Both the position numbers and the translations under genes were made by a program. The notes under the pieces are model-generated. The model had not been told where the DNA came from. It was given only the letters and a program-made list of their open reading frames with translations, and made no database searches. This document shows positions 22,279-31,957 of a stretch of DNA of 38,322 nucleotides, piece after piece. Source of the DNA: Bacteroidales bacterium (GTDB lineage Bacteria; Bacteroidota; Bacteroidia; Bacteroidales; UBA932); contig JAFYWC010000160.1 in assembly GCA_017546585.1 (NCBI GenBank), forward strand, positions 1 to 38,322. Reading direction: 5' to 3'. How positions within the stretch are numbered: the first letter of the stretch is position 1; every line of letters starts with the position of its first letter.

Positions 22279-23118
22279 ATGAGAAGTAAACCCATTGTAG
22301 CACTTATCTACGACTTCGACGGTACGCTGTCTCCGGGCAATATGCAGGAGTTCGGATTCATTCAGGCCATAGGAAAGAAGCCTCAGGAGTTCTGGCAGGA
22401 GAGCGATGACATCGCGATGGGCCAGGATGCGAGCAACATCCTCAGTTATATGAAGCTGATGTTCGACGAGGCGAAGAAGGCTGGCATCAAGCTTTGCCGC
22501 GAAGACTTCAAGAGTTTCGGAGCATCCGTCGAGCTCTTCGACGGAGTGAAGGAATGGTTCGGCCTCGTCAACGAATACGGCAAGCAGAAAGGTGTAAAGG
22601 TCGAGCACTACATCAACTCGTCCGGTCTGGCTGAAATGATCGAAGGCACGCCGATCGCCCACGAGTTCAAGCGTATCTTCGCCTGCTCTTTCCTATATAA
22701 TAAGGAAGGTGAAGCGGAGTGGCCGGGAGTGGCTGTCGACTACACTGCAAAGACGCAGTTCCTTTTCAAGATCAACAAGGGCATCCTCAGCGTTCGCGAC
22801 AACAAGAAGGTGAACGAGAGTCAGGAGGAGGGAAAGAAGAGAATTCCGTTCCCGCATATGATATATTTCGGAGACGGAGAGACTGACGTCCCAAGTATGA
22901 AGATCGTGAAGATGTTCGGAGGAAACTCCATCGGAGTATACAATCCGGAAAGCAAGAAGAAGGTCAATGTGGCGAAGAAGCTCCTGCGCCAGCAGCGAGT
23001 GAATTTCATCACTCCGGCGACCTACACCAAGGACAGCAGAACATACCAGATCGTCTGTTCGATCATCGACAAGATCAAGGTAGATTTCGATCTCGCCAAA
23101 CTCGCCAAAAGTCACTAA
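22279..23118 (+). CDS. HAD-superfamily hydrolase/phosphatase
   Basis: The 279-residue protein has the HAD nucleophile motif YDFDGTLSPG (Asp12, Asp14), motif II in INSSG (about residues 114-118) and motif IV in FGDGETDVPS (about 195-204), with a helical cap between. A phosphoserine-phosphatase-like fold is likely; the substrate is unknown. ATG 22279 is preferred over the in-frame GTG at 22267. A TATATTTG -7 element at 22240-22247 lies upstream. A terminator shared with purT follows at 23117. Confidence 0.8.
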   Translation: MRSKPIVALIYDFDGTLSPGNMQEFGFIQAIGKKPQEFWQESDDIAMGQDASNILSYMKLMFDEAKKAGIKLCREDFKSFGASVELFDGVKEWFGLVNEYGKQKGVKVEHYINSSGLAEMIEGTPIAHEFKRIFACSFLYNKEGEAEWPGVAVDYTAKTQFLFKINKGILSVRDNKKVNESQEEGKKRIPFPHMIYFGDGETDVPSMKIVKMFGGNSIGVYNPESKKKVNVAKKLLRQQRVNFITPATYTKDSRTYQIVCSIIDKIKVDFDLAKLAKSH

Positions 23119-23156
23119 AATAAAAAGCCCCAGCGTTTGCTGGAGCTTTTTATTTT
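23117..23156. terminator. Bidirectional terminator between the HAD gene and purT
   Basis: Arms at 23117-23134 and 23139-23156 are 18 bases with a single mismatch and a GTTT loop. A-rich and T-rich ends suit both directions. It serves the converging HAD gene and purT; the purT stop lies within the right arm. Confidence 0.85.
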
Positions 23157-24339
23157 ACTTTACAACCACCTCAAGTTTTGCGTATGCACGCTCGGCTTTT
23201 GCCAAAGCCTCTTCTACTGTGTCAGCTGTAGCGAGAATCACTCCTACGCGTCTGTGACCAGCGATCTCAGGCTTGCCGAAGATGCGGATCTGCACTCCCG
23301 GCTCCTCAAGAACCTTCTCAAGATTGCAGAACTCATACTCCTTTGTATTACCCTCGACAACGATAGCCTTCGATGCCGATGGTCCGTAGAACTTGATCTC
23401 CGGGATTGGAAGACCGAGAATCGCTCTTGCGTGAAGCGAGAACTCAGACATATCCTGTGAAATCATTGTCACCATACCTGTATCGTGCGGTCTTGGAGAC
23501 ACCTCGCTGAAGATCACCTCATCACCCTTGATGAAAAGTTCCACACCGAAGATTCCATATCCTCCGAGAGCGTCTGTAATAGCCTTCGCAATGTACTCTG
23601 CCTTCGCTATCGCTCCGTCAGTCATTGCCTGCGGCTGCCACGACTCACGATAGTCGCCGTCCACCTGATGGTGTCCTACCGGCTTGAGGAACGATGTTCC
23701 CGCGCAGTGACGTACGGTAAGAAGAGTGATCTCATAGTCGAACTTAACGAAGCCCTCAACGATTACCTTGCCGCTTCCGGCACGTCCGCCTTCCTGTGAC
23801 ACAGTCCAAGCCTTGTCGATATCCGCCTCACACTTGATTGTGCTCTGGCCGTGACCGGATGAACTCATTACAGGCTTCACAACGCAAGGGATGCCGATCT
23901 CTGCGACAGCCTTGTCAAACTCCTCACGGGTCTCTGCGAAACGGTATGGAGAAGTAGGAAGACCAAGAGTCTCAGCCGCAAGTCTTCTGATACCTTCTCT
24001 ATTCATAGTCAGACGAGTCGCCTTTGCAGTCGGAACCACATTGAATCCCTCCTCCTCAAGCGCAACAAGTCTGTCAGTAGCGATAGCCTCGATCTCAGGA
24101 ATGATGAAATCAGGCTTCTCCTCTCTGATGACAGCCTCGAGAGCGTCACCGTCGAGCATAGACAGAACGTGGCTGCTGTGAGCTACGTGCATTGCCGGAG
24201 CATTTGCATACTTGTCAAGGGCAACCACCTCAACGCCATAGCGCTGGAGTTCGAGAGCCACTTCCTTTCCGAGCTCACCTGAACCGCAGAGGACAGCCTT
24301 CTTGCCTGATTTTGTGAATGTTGTACCTATGTTAGCCAT
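23155..24339 (-). CDS. purT: PurT, formate-dependent GAR transformylase
   Basis: This ATP-grasp enzyme of about 394 residues makes formylglycinamide ribonucleotide from GAR, formate and ATP, the folate-independent third step of purine synthesis. The N-terminal part has [17 protein letters not shown], the core has [14 protein letters not shown] (ATP-binding loop), and near the C-terminus is [14 protein letters not shown] with the metal-binding Glu. The start at 24339 (MANIG) lies just after the aguB stop. An upstream ATG at 24351 would overlap aguB by 11 bases and add four residues. It is last in the aguA-aguB-purT transcription unit. Confidence 0.92.
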   Translation of the reverse strand: MANIGTTFTKSGKKAVLCGSGELGKEVALELQRYGVEVVALDKYANAPAMHVAHSSHVLSMLDGDALEAVIREEKPDFIIPEIEAIATDRLVALEEEGFNVVPTAKATRLTMNREGIRRLAAETLGLPTSPYRFAETREEFDKAVAEIGIPCVVKPVMSSSGHGQSTIKCEADIDKAWTVSQEGGRAGSGKVIVEGFVKFDYEITLLTVRHCAGTSFLKPVGHHQVDGDYRESWQPQAMTDGAIAKAEYIAKAITDALGGYGIFGVELFIKGDEVIFSEVSPRPHDTGMVTMISQDMSEFSLHARAILGLPIPEIKFYGPSASKAIVVEGNTKEYEFCNLEKVLEEPGVQIRIFGKPEIAGHRRVGVILATADTVEEALAKAERAYAKLEVVVK

Positions 24340-24340
24340 A

Positions 24341-25228
24341 TTATTTTCCATAACGCTTCAAGATTGTTTCACCATATGCATCGATACGACGGTCACGGAA
24401 GAACGGCCAGCCGCGACGGACATACTCTGTCCTGTCGAGGTCGATCTCGACTACCTTTACGCCTTCCTCGTCGTTTCCGAACTCTGCGAGGAGTTCACCC
24501 TGAGGACCTGTCGCGAACGAACGGCCCCAGAACTTGATGCCCTTTGTATTTCCTGTAGGGTCATCCTCCTGTCCTGTACGGTTTACAGTGATCACAGGAA
24601 GACCGTTCGCTACAGAGTGACCTCTCTGAACGAGCTGCCAAGCGTCGCTCTGCACCTTCTGCTCCTCGATAGGGTCAGTGTATACGCCGCCGATCGCTGT
24701 TGGATAGATGAGCACCTGTGCTCCGTTGAGAGCCATACAGCGTGCTGCCTCCGGATACCACTGGTCCCAGCATACGAGGACTCCGAGTGTACCTACAGAA
24801 GTTTCGATAGGATTGAATCCCATATCTCCAGGAGTGAAATAGAACTTCTCATAGTAGCAAGGATCATCAGGAATATGCATCTTGCGATACTTTCCTGCGA
24901 TTGTTCCGTCCTTCTCGAGAACTACAGCTGTATTGTGATAGATGCCAGCAGTTCTGCGCTCATAGAGCGAAAGAACGAGAACGATTCCGAGTTCCTTTGC
25001 AAGAGCACCGTAGGTCTCTGTAGATGGACCAGGGATAGGCTCTGCGAGGTCGCAGAGTGTAGCCTCCTCGTGCTTGCAGAAATACACTGAATTGTGGAGT
25101 TCCTGAAGAACTACCAGCTGTGCACCCATCTCAGCGCACTTTCTGATGTTGCATTTCAGTTTCTCGATGTTTGCCGGAATATCGTCACCGCAGCTCTGCT
25201 GGATCATTCCTACCTTCAAAATGTTCAT
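24341..25228 (-). CDS. aguB: AguB, N-carbamoylputrescine amidohydrolase
   Basis: The 295-residue nitrilase-superfamily enzyme hydrolyses N-carbamoylputrescine to putrescine, CO2 and ammonia. The catalytic triad is visible as Glu43 (VLQELHNS), Lys116 (YRKMHIPDD) and Cys153 ([15 protein letters not shown]). The WYPEAAR segment and length fit AguB. It directly follows aguA (gap 22 bases) and together they convert agmatine to putrescine. The end is linked to purT. Confidence 0.93.
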   Translation of the reverse strand: MNILKVGMIQQSCGDDIPANIEKLKCNIRKCAEMGAQLVVLQELHNSVYFCKHEEATLCDLAEPIPGPSTETYGALAKELGIVLVLSLYERRTAGIYHNTAVVLEKDGTIAGKYRKMHIPDDPCYYEKFYFTPGDMGFNPIETSVGTLGVLVCWDQWYPEAARCMALNGAQVLIYPTAIGGVYTDPIEEQKVQSDAWQLVQRGHSVANGLPVITVNRTGQEDDPTGNTKGIKFWGRSFATGPQGELLAEFGNDEEGVKVVEIDLDRTEYVRRGWPFFRDRRIDAYGETILKRYGK

Positions 25229-25250
25229 ATCTTAATCTTTTTTTCGTTTG

Positions 25251-26294
25251 CTATTTGATGTATCCGTCAGGGTACTGCATAGTGATGCAGTGGAGAGAAC
25301 CGTGTCCAGAAAGGAGAGCACGGCAGTCGATCACGATGACCTCTCTGTCAGGGAATGCCTCCTGGAGTCTCTTGCGAGCCACTTCGTCAAGCGGTGAACC
25401 TGCTCCCGGAAGAAGCACGGCGCCGTTGATGATCAGGAAGTTTGCATATGATGCAGGGAGTCTGTAATCGTCAAGGTAAAGAGCCTCAGGAAGCGGAAGC
25501 GGAATGAGGTTGTATGGCTTGCCGTCCAGAGTCTTGAATCCGCGGAGCTGCTTCTCCATAGCAGCGAGCGGCTCATAGTGAGGGTCCTCAGGATCTGTGC
25601 ACTGCATATATGCGATAGTGTCAGGCGAACAGAATCTTGCGAGGATGTCCACGTGGCTGTCGGTGTCGTCACCGACGATGGTACCGTGGTCAAGCCACAG
25701 GATACGCTCGAGGCCGAACGCTCCGCAGAGCTCCTCCTCGATCTCCTCCTGGCTCAGATACTCGTTGCGGTTCACTGAGCAGAGGCACTCGGTTGTGGTC
25801 AGCATTGTGCCGCAGCCGTCGCTGTCGATGCTGCCGCCCTCAAGCACGTAAGGACGCATATCGACGCCCATAACATCATCCTCAAAGGCACCCTGAGTGT
25901 AAATATTCTTTGTAATCTGATTGTCAAGGTCTGAAGCGAACTTGAGTCCCCATCCGTTGAAAACGAAATCGTAAAGGTACTTCTGTCCGCCGTCTCCGAA
26001 TACGCTGATTCCACCGTGGTCACGTGCCCAGGTGTCGTTGAGCGGAGACTCGTAGAATCTGATCTTCTCGACATCCAGTTCAAGACCCTTTGCAGAAGTG
26101 ATTCTTGCAATGTCAGCCTTGCACTCTTCGATGTCACGTGTAACTATCATCAAAGGCTCGAAGCGGAGAATCGCAGACGCGATCTCTACATAGCATTCCA
26201 ATACCTTCTCAAGTTCATACCACTCTGTGTCACAATGTGGCCAGGTCAGTTGCACACCGCTTTGGTGTTCCCATTCAGCAGGCAGTCTACTCAT
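25251..26294 (-). CDS. aguA: AguA, agmatine deiminase
   Basis: The 347-residue guanidino-modifying enzyme converts agmatine to N-carbamoylputrescine and ammonia. Family features are PAEWEHQSGVQLTWPH at the N-terminus, WARDHGGI (about 90-97), the metal-free catalytic histidine region DDTDSHVDILARF (about 208-220) and the catalytic Cys in GHGSLHCITMQYP near the C-terminus. ATG 26294 is chosen because the family begins MSRLPAEW; the open sequence upstream is promoter and terminator DNA. A TATATTTG -7 element lies at 26320-26327. First gene of the putrescine operon. Confidence 0.93.
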   Translation of the reverse strand: MSRLPAEWEHQSGVQLTWPHCDTEWYELEKVLECYVEIASAILRFEPLMIVTRDIEECKADIARITSAKGLELDVEKIRFYESPLNDTWARDHGGISVFGDGGQKYLYDFVFNGWGLKFASDLDNQITKNIYTQGAFEDDVMGVDMRPYVLEGGSIDSDGCGTMLTTTECLCSVNRNEYLSQEEIEEELCGAFGLERILWLDHGTIVGDDTDSHVDILARFCSPDTIAYMQCTDPEDPHYEPLAAMEKQLRGFKTLDGKPYNLIPLPLPEALYLDDYRLPASYANFLIINGAVLLPGAGSPLDEVARKRLQEAFPDREVIVIDCRALLSGHGSLHCITMQYPDGYIK

Positions 26295-26337
26295 ATTCAA
26301 AATTATTACATATAACACGCAAATATAGGAAAAAGAA

Positions 26338-26366
26338 GTGGACGTCCCAAGCCTTGGGGCGTCCAC
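26338..26366 (-). terminator. Terminator of the OmpA-family gene
   Basis: GTGGACGTCCC (26338-26348) and GGGGCGTCCAC (26356-26366) form an 11-bp stem with one wobble and a 7-base loop. On the minus strand a T-rich tail (CTTCTTTTTCC) follows. It sits immediately before the aguA promoter. Confidence 0.8.
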
Positions 26367-26390
26367 TGCGTGCATTTAGGCAAAAATCTG

Positions 26391-27623
26391 CTAGAATGTG
26401 ATTGTAACCGCTCTTTCAAGATCCGGATGAGCCTTGTCGGCAAGCACCTTTGACTGGACTACAAGCCTGTCAGGAGCGATTCCGTACTTGGTAGTGAGGA
26501 GGTTGAAGATATACTCTCCGCGGGCCTTGCTGAGATACTGGTTACGCTGCTTTGTACCTGTATTGGAATCAGCTGTACCCAAGACAGTTATATAAATCTT
26601 GGTCTGCTCGCTCACCTGCTCGACTATGTTCTTGGCGATGAAATCGAAATGCTGCATTTCCTTGTCGCCGAGCACTGTCTTGCCGATCTCGAAATATACT
26701 GTTGCCGGTCCCATTTCCTGGAAGAACTTCACAGCATCGAATGCAGGCTGACTCTTGAGCTTTGTCACTTCCTTCGAGAGCTTGGTGTTTGTCTTAGAGA
26801 GGTCGGCGTTCTCCTCCTGGAGAGCGATGTTCGCCATCTCAAGAGCAACTGCAGCAGCCTCCAAAGCAGCGATCTGGTCCACTGACGCAGCCTCTACGGC
26901 TCCAATGATTGTAGAGCTTCTCACGAAATTCGGCCAACCGAGATCCACCGCGAGTCCCATTGTAACAGAAGGGAGGATCGCGACTCCGTCAGCTCCGTGT
27001 ACCACTCCGCTCACCGCAGTCGCTCTCATATCGACGATAAGATCAAGGCGGTCAACGAGTCTGAGGTTGTGGAGAAGTCCCACACCCGCAGCCAGCTGGT
27101 TGGTCACGAATGTCTGGTCATCCATCGCATATGATCTGAAATATCCTGCGTGGATGTAAGGCACGAAATTCCAGAATCTTGTCTCCTTGTATCCGCTCAA
27201 TGCATTGGAGATGTTCCAGAGGAAGTCACCGTGGATATACATATATCCGAACTTTTCCAGATACATATTCTTCTCGGTGTCAAGGGTCGGTCCGAGGAGT
27301 GTTGCATCAGGTGACCATACCTGGGCATAGAATCCCTGGTAACCGAGGCGTGAACCTACAGATGGAGTAAACCACTTACCGAAGTTTGCATCGATGCTAG
27401 GAGAGATTCTGAGATTGTCATACCCCTCGTTCCAGAAGACGTTGATACCGCCGGCGACGCCGATGAACCAATTGTCACCGAATCGGTTAGTTTCATAAGG
27501 GCCTCGAACTATCTTACCGTTCTCATCCCTGTTTCCGTTCTCCTGTGCGTTCGCGGCAGGAGAGGCTGCCAAACAGATAGCAGCAAGAGCCGCAGCTCCT
27601 AAAAATAAATTCAGACGTTTCAT
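26391..27623 (-). CDS. OmpA-family outer-membrane protein
   Basis: The 410-residue protein has a signal peptide (MKRLNLFLGAAALAAICLAA, cut near ANAQ), an N-terminal barrel-like half (about 45-240), a helical coiled segment (about 255-290, ALEMANIALQEENADLSKTN) and a C-terminal OmpA-type peptidoglycan-binding domain (about 300-410). That domain carries VYFEIGKTVLG and the NQYLSKARGEYIFNLL block. It likely anchors the outer membrane to the cell wall. The start two codons after an upstream GTG-like reading is chosen because the signal peptide begins MKRLN. Single-gene unit with its own terminator. Confidence 0.85.
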   Translation of the reverse strand: MKRLNLFLGAAALAAICLAASPAANAQENGNRDENGKIVRGPYETNRFGDNWFIGVAGGINVFWNEGYDNLRISPSIDANFGKWFTPSVGSRLGYQGFYAQVWSPDATLLGPTLDTEKNMYLEKFGYMYIHGDFLWNISNALSGYKETRFWNFVPYIHAGYFRSYAMDDQTFVTNQLAAGVGLLHNLRLVDRLDLIVDMRATAVSGVVHGADGVAILPSVTMGLAVDLGWPNFVRSSTIIGAVEAASVDQIAALEAAAVALEMANIALQEENADLSKTNTKLSKEVTKLKSQPAFDAVKFFQEMGPATVYFEIGKTVLGDKEMQHFDFIAKNIVEQVSEQTKIYITVLGTADSNTGTKQRNQYLSKARGEYIFNLLTTKYGIAPDRLVVQSKVLADKAHPDLERAVTITF

Positions 27624-27717
27624 AACCACTAAAATTAACAGTGTGATGAAACGACCAATACAAATTTGGTGTAAAAACGGATTTCCGCTCTGAAAATTTT
27701 ATTAATTTTACTGCGAT

Positions 27718-28131
27718 ATGGCAAAGAAGGTATATTTTGCAGGGTCCATCAGAGGCGGAAGAATCGACGCCGACCTGTACAGAAGAATCATCGAATATAT
27801 GCAGAGGACATCTATCGTCCTCACTGAACACATCGGCCGTCCCGACCTCAACCTTATGGAGCAGGGCAAGCGAGACGCAGACATCTACGATCAGGATACA
27901 GCCTGGCTTCGTGAAAGCGACGTCCTCATAGGCGAATGCAGCTGTCCTTCGCTCGGCGTCGGCTACGAACTCGCCTACGCCGAGGCGCACGGCATCTCTT
28001 GCCATATCTTCTATGACAAGACGAAGACGCAGCTGTCAGCTATGCTTACAGGCAACCCGTATTTCATCATCCATCCTTATTCTTCAGAGGAAGAGATCTA
28101 CGAGGTGCTGGACGGAATTCTTACTTGTTGA
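27718..28131 (+). CDS. DNPH1-like nucleoside 2-deoxyribosyltransferase-family protein
   Basis: The 137-residue protein closely follows the 2'-deoxynucleoside 5'-phosphate N-hydrolase (Rcl/DNPH1) pattern: VYFAGSIRGGRIDADLYRRI (5-24), VLTEHIG (34-40), the AWLRESDVLIGEC block and PSLGVGYELAYAEA (77-90) with catalytic Glu84. DNPH1 cleaves deoxynucleotide monophosphates to free base and deoxyribose 5-phosphate, a nucleotide-salvage or pool-cleaning step. Some members are transferases instead. It converges with the esterase gene and overlaps its end by 11 bases. Confidence 0.85.
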   Translation: MAKKVYFAGSIRGGRIDADLYRRIIEYMQRTSIVLTEHIGRPDLNLMEQGKRDADIYDQDTAWLRESDVLIGECSCPSLGVGYELAYAEAHGISCHIFYDKTKTQLSAMLTGNPYFIIHPYSSEEEIYEVLDGILTC

Positions 28132-28930
28132 AACAACCGTTGAAATAAAGGACCTGGTACTTGATGGCATTGAGCCAATATGTCCAGTTATGATATCCAG
28201 GTCTAGTATAGAACTCGTGAGGAATCTTCTCAGCGAGGAGTTTGTCGTGCAGTGCACAGTTCACTTCGAAGAAGAAGTCCTCTGTACCGCAGTCCACGAT
28301 GATGTTCATTGCGCCCGGCTCAAGAAGATGAGTCAGATTGATGACTGTGTTCTTCTCCCAGTTCTCAGGGCATTCGGACATAGCGCCGAGTCTCTTTGAG
28401 ATGCCCCAGTTTTCAGGGAAAGGACGGATGTCCACTCCGCCTGACATCGCACCCATCGAACCGAACACATCCTGGTGTCTGGTTCCGAGATAGAGGGCTC
28501 CGTGTCCACCCATCGAAAGTCCAGTAATGGCTCTTCCCTTTCTGTCCTTGACTGTCTTGTAGTTGCTGTCCATATAAGCCACGAGTTCAGATGAAACGAA
28601 TGTTTCATACTGATACTCAGGAGTCATCTCGCTGTCGAAATACCAGCTGTCGTAACCGCCGTCAGGCAGCACGAAGATGATGTCATACTGATCTGACAGC
28701 GCCCCCACCACCCCTTTCTGAGTCCAGGTCTGCTGGTTGTCGCTGAAGCCGTGAAGGAGATAGATCACAGGGAAAGCCTTGCCTTTCTTGTAGCCGTCCG
28801 GAGTGATCACCGTCACAGGGACGTCCTTGTCCATCTTTTCACTTCTTACGTTTACCTCTTTCTGCTTGTATGCGTGGGATGTGGTGCAGAGCAGAAGAAG
28901 CCCTGCGATGACTGCGATTGTTCTGTTCAT
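28121..28930 (-). CDS. Secreted esterase (esterase D/feruloyl-esterase type)
   Basis: The 269-residue exported alpha/beta hydrolase has a signal peptide (MNRTIAVIAGLLLLCTTSHA), HG oxyanion region in YLLHGFSDN (57-65), nucleophile elbow GLSMGG (137-142, Ser139), Asp in IVDCGTEDFFF (about 223-233) and a C-terminal His in GYHNWTYW (about 247-254). The family includes S-formylglutathione hydrolases and carbohydrate esterases. With a signal peptide, a sugar or polysaccharide ester substrate is more likely than a cytosolic thioester. No polysaccharide-utilisation genes lie next to it. Confidence 0.8.
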   Translation of the reverse strand: MNRTIAVIAGLLLLCTTSHAYKQKEVNVRSEKMDKDVPVTVITPDGYKKGKAFPVIYLLHGFSDNQQTWTQKGVVGALSDQYDIIFVLPDGGYDSWYFDSEMTPEYQYETFVSSELVAYMDSNYKTVKDRKGRAITGLSMGGHGALYLGTRHQDVFGSMGAMSGGVDIRPFPENWGISKRLGAMSECPENWEKNTVINLTHLLEPGAMNIIVDCGTEDFFFEVNCALHDKLLAEKIPHEFYTRPGYHNWTYWLNAIKYQVLYFNGCFNK

Positions 28931-29080
28931 ATTGTAGTATCTCTATATTCAACGGTTAAGCGATTGTCCAAAATTAGGACATTTTTTTCAAAAAGATATT
29001 ATCTTTGGGAAATTAACACTCAAACGCCACAGCACAAACGGCAACGCAGACGCCGTTCTTGAGAACATCCACTACGGCAA

Positions 29081-29746
29081 ATGGTAATTATGAAGGAGAT
29101 CGACAATTATATCTTTGAAGAAATAGTACCACGCTATGCCGGATTCGACGCCGCGCATAAGGAAGACCACGCTCTGACCGTAATCGAGCAGTCTATGAAA
29201 CTGCTGGACGATATGCAGCCTTGGTTGGATCTTCATCCGGAGGCGGACGCAGAATGGCGTGTACCGGTTGACCATAGGATCCTCAAGATGGCGGCAGCCT
29301 GCCACGACCTGGGTCTTGTGAACGGCAGAGACAGGCATCATCTCGACTCGGGAGTGATCATTCGCGCTGACGAGACTCTCCGCAGGTGGTTCACCGCCGA
29401 GGAGATCGAGACCATAGCGCAGGCGGCGGAAGACCATCGTGCATCCGGCACTTCAGCGCCCCGCAGCATCTACGGCAAGATCGTCGCTGAAGCCGACAGG
29501 ATCATCGACACCGAAACTATCATCAGGCGCACAATCCAGTTCGGCAGGAAACACTACCCCGAACTCAATACCGAAGAGCATATAGGACGCGCCATCAGCC
29601 ATCTCAAGGAAAAATACGGCAGAGGTGGTTACCTCAAGCTGTGGATTCCTTGGTGTGACAACGCAAAACGCCTGAATGCTCTCCAGGATCTCATTGCAGA
29701 TGACAATGCTCTGGAGTCTGCAGTCAGGCGCATCAATATGCAGTAA
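29081..29746 (+). CDS. HD-domain phosphohydrolase
   Basis: The 221-residue protein has HD-type metal ligands: HKEDH (26-30), His75-Asp76 in CHDLGLV and EDHRASG further on, followed by Asp in EADRIID. The shape resembles stand-alone HD hydrolases acting on nucleotides or phosphoesters; the substrate is unknown. ATG 29081 or 29090 could be the start. A -7 element TATCTTTG at 29000-29007 implies a leader of about 65 bases, containing a small hairpin (29037-29042 with 29052-29057). It converges with the oxidoreductase gene downstream. Confidence 0.75.
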   Translation: MVIMKEIDNYIFEEIVPRYAGFDAAHKEDHALTVIEQSMKLLDDMQPWLDLHPEADAEWRVPVDHRILKMAAACHDLGLVNGRDRHHLDSGVIIRADETLRRWFTAEEIETIAQAAEDHRASGTSAPRSIYGKIVAEADRIIDTETIIRRTIQFGRKHYPELNTEEHIGRAISHLKEKYGRGGYLKLWIPWCDNAKRLNALQDLIADDNALESAVRRINMQ

Positions 29747-29750
29747 TCTA

Positions 29751-30758
29751 TCAGCCGATTATCTGTTTCACCATCCCGTCGATGATTTCAAGAACGATGA
29801 GGGATGTCTCAAGTGTGTTCACCGACGACTCTGTCTTGCCTGTCTCAACAAGATCAGCGAACTCCTTGAATTCATAATAATATTCATTGAACGGCATTCC
29901 TTCAGAGACGGTTTCACCTTTTGCTTTAGGTCCAAGGCCGGAAGTCGGAGCAGCGTGAGGAATGAAATCCGCCCTTCTGGCGATATGGATTTCATCAAGG
30001 ATGAGATTACCCTTCTCTCCTGCAATTTCAGTTGGCTGGAAACTGTCATATACCTTTGACCAGGTAAGTGTGGCATCCATTTCATCATAGCCGAGATATG
30101 CAGTTCCCTGCACATCAGCGTCTCCCTCCGCCGTCTTGACAGTGCGCAACTCACTGCGGACTACCGACGGACGTCCGAACAAAGCCACCATAGGATACAA
30201 TGTATAGACTCCTACATCACGAAGCGCACCGGCTGTGCCAGGTCTGAACGAACTCGCGATCTCGCCGCGTTTAAGTGCTTCATATTTAGATGAATACTGA
30301 CAGAAATACGAACTGTAATGGCGTACGGGCGCCACTTCATCCAGCATCGATGCCACCTTGCGGAAGTTCGGATTCAGCGTAGACACCATCGCCTCCATCA
30401 GCAGAAGTCCGCTGGCCTTTGCTGCTTCAACCATTCTGCGTCCCTCTTCAGCATTTACAGCCAAAGGCTTTTCGCACAGCACGTGTTTGCCTGCTTCAAG
30501 AGCCTTGAGAGTATATTCACAATGCGTCTGGTTCGGTGTTCCGATATAAACCGCATCCACTTCCGGATCCGCAGCCATCTCCTCCACAGAGGTATAGATT
30601 TTCGCATCAGCTGCCAACGGGTTGCGGCCGATGAAAGCCTCTGCAGCCTCCACTATTCTTGAACATACGGCAGTGACCTTCACTCTCTCATCCTGACCGG
30701 CACCTTTAAGTACCCAGTCACTGATTCGCCCCGTTCCTACTATTCCAAATCTTATCAT
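29751..30758 (-). CDS. Gfo/Idh/MocA-family oxidoreductase
   Basis: The 335-residue NAD(P)-dependent oxidoreductase has an N-terminal Rossmann fold (FGIVGTGRISD, 4-14), the YIGTPNQTH segment (about 71-79) and the catalytic EKP motif in CEKPLAVN (about 95-102). A C-terminal alpha/beta substrate domain follows. Such enzymes oxidise or reduce sugars, inositols or related compounds; no neighbour reveals the substrate. It is transcribed divergently from the acyltransferase gene and ends four bases from the HD gene. Confidence 0.85.
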   Translation of the reverse strand: MIRFGIVGTGRISDWVLKGAGQDERVKVTAVCSRIVEAAEAFIGRNPLAADAKIYTSVEEMAADPEVDAVYIGTPNQTHCEYTLKALEAGKHVLCEKPLAVNAEEGRRMVEAAKASGLLLMEAMVSTLNPNFRKVASMLDEVAPVRHYSSYFCQYSSKYEALKRGEIASSFRPGTAGALRDVGVYTLYPMVALFGRPSVVRSELRTVKTAEGDADVQGTAYLGYDEMDATLTWSKVYDSFQPTEIAGEKGNLILDEIHIARRADFIPHAAPTSGLGPKAKGETVSEGMPFNEYYYEFKEFADLVETGKTESSVNTLETSLIVLEIIDGMVKQIIG

Positions 30759-30862
30759 AATCTTTCGGTGTATTTCTCAAACTTCAAATTTAATCGTTTT
30801 ATTCCTGAATATGAGACTTTAATACACTAAAATGGTTAGATTTGTAGAAAACTACTCGGGTT

Positions 30863-31957
30863 ATGAGAAAGCACTGGATAGACAACCTTCGTTGGGTCAC
30901 TGTACTGCTTGTTCTACTGTACCACGTCATCTATTTCTATAACAACAAAGGTGTCATCGGAGGAATCGGCGGCTTCAGCGACGGTCCTCAGTATCAGGAT
31001 GTCATAATGTATATCCTGTATCCGTGGTTTATGCCACTGCTTTTCATATTGGCCGGCATAAGCGCACGCTATGCATTGGAGAAAAAGAGCGGAAAGGAGT
31101 GGTTCAGATCCCGTACGCGCAAGCTTCTCGTGCCTTCAACCATCGGCCTTTTCTTCTTCGGGGTATTCATCGGATGGTTCAATTCAAGATTTGCTCCGAC
31201 CGATGCGCTTGCAGGCCTTCCTTGGCCGGTCAAGTATTTCATATGGGCCTTAAGCGGCACAGGTCCACTCTGGTTCATCCAGGACCTATGGCTTCTTTCT
31301 CTGCTGATTCTATTGGTCAGAAAAGTCGACAGAAATAATAGACTATACTCTGCCTGCGGCAGAATCGGACTCTTCCCTCTTATTCTTTTAGGCGTACTCT
31401 TCTGGCTCGGACACCAGACACTTATAGCCGACCCTGACCCGGCAAGTGCGCAAGGACTGCTGAACCTATATAAACCTGTATTCTATGCAGTTCCTTTGCT
31501 TATGGGATATATGATCTTCTCACACGACAGAGTGCAGGAGGCATTGGGAAAGGTATGGGGAGCACTGATGGTATGCGCTGCAGTCGCAGGCACTGTGCTG
31601 ATCGTGACAACATTCGGACAGGACAACACACTCCCCCAGTATCTGGGAAGCCCGCTCAACAATATCTACGGATGGCTTATGTGCCTCGCTATGATGGGAT
31701 GGTTCAAGGCACGATTTGACAGAACCGACAGGTTTGCTTCCTATATGACTAGATCCAGCTATGGAATCTATATCGTTCATTATCTTGTCATTGCATCTTT
31801 GGGTAGCGTCCTGAAAACAAACACACAGCTGCCTCCGGTATGCATATATATGCTCCTTACGGCAGCCGTGTTCACACTTTCACCTCTCCTTTATGAAATC
31901 ATCCGACGCATTCCGTTACTGCGCTGGTGCATCTTGGGAGAGACCAAGACCCGTTAG
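30863..31957 (+). CDS. Acyltransferase-3 family membrane protein
   Basis: The 364-residue multi-spanning protein starts MRKHWIDNLRWVTVLLVLLY, with the conserved family opening (DNLR) and the likely catalytic His21 in LLYHVIYF. About ten hydrophobic helices follow. The family moves acetyl or other acyl groups onto sugars or other envelope molecules. The target is unknown, as no glycan genes lie nearby. A TAGATTTG -7 element at 30837-30844 gives a short leader. Confidence 0.8.
   Translation: MRKHWIDNLRWVTVLLVLLYHVIYFYNNKGVIGGIGGFSDGPQYQDVIMYILYPWFMPLLFILAGISARYALEKKSGKEWFRSRTRKLLVPSTIGLFFFGVFIGWFNSRFAPTDALAGLPWPVKYFIWALSGTGPLWFIQDLWLLSLLILLVRKVDRNNRLYSACGRIGLFPLILLGVLFWLGHQTLIADPDPASAQGLLNLYKPVFYAVPLLMGYMIFSHDRVQEALGKVWGALMVCAAVAGTVLIVTTFGQDNTLPQYLGSPLNNIYGWLMCLAMMGWFKARFDRTDRFASYMTRSSYGIYIVHYLVIASLGSVLKTNTQLPPVCIYMLLTAAVFTLSPLLYEIIRRIPLLRWCILGETKTR

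Noticed and set aside
24302-25090. Long open frame (262 codons) opposite aguB
   Set aside because: It is an antisense shadow of the aguB codons.
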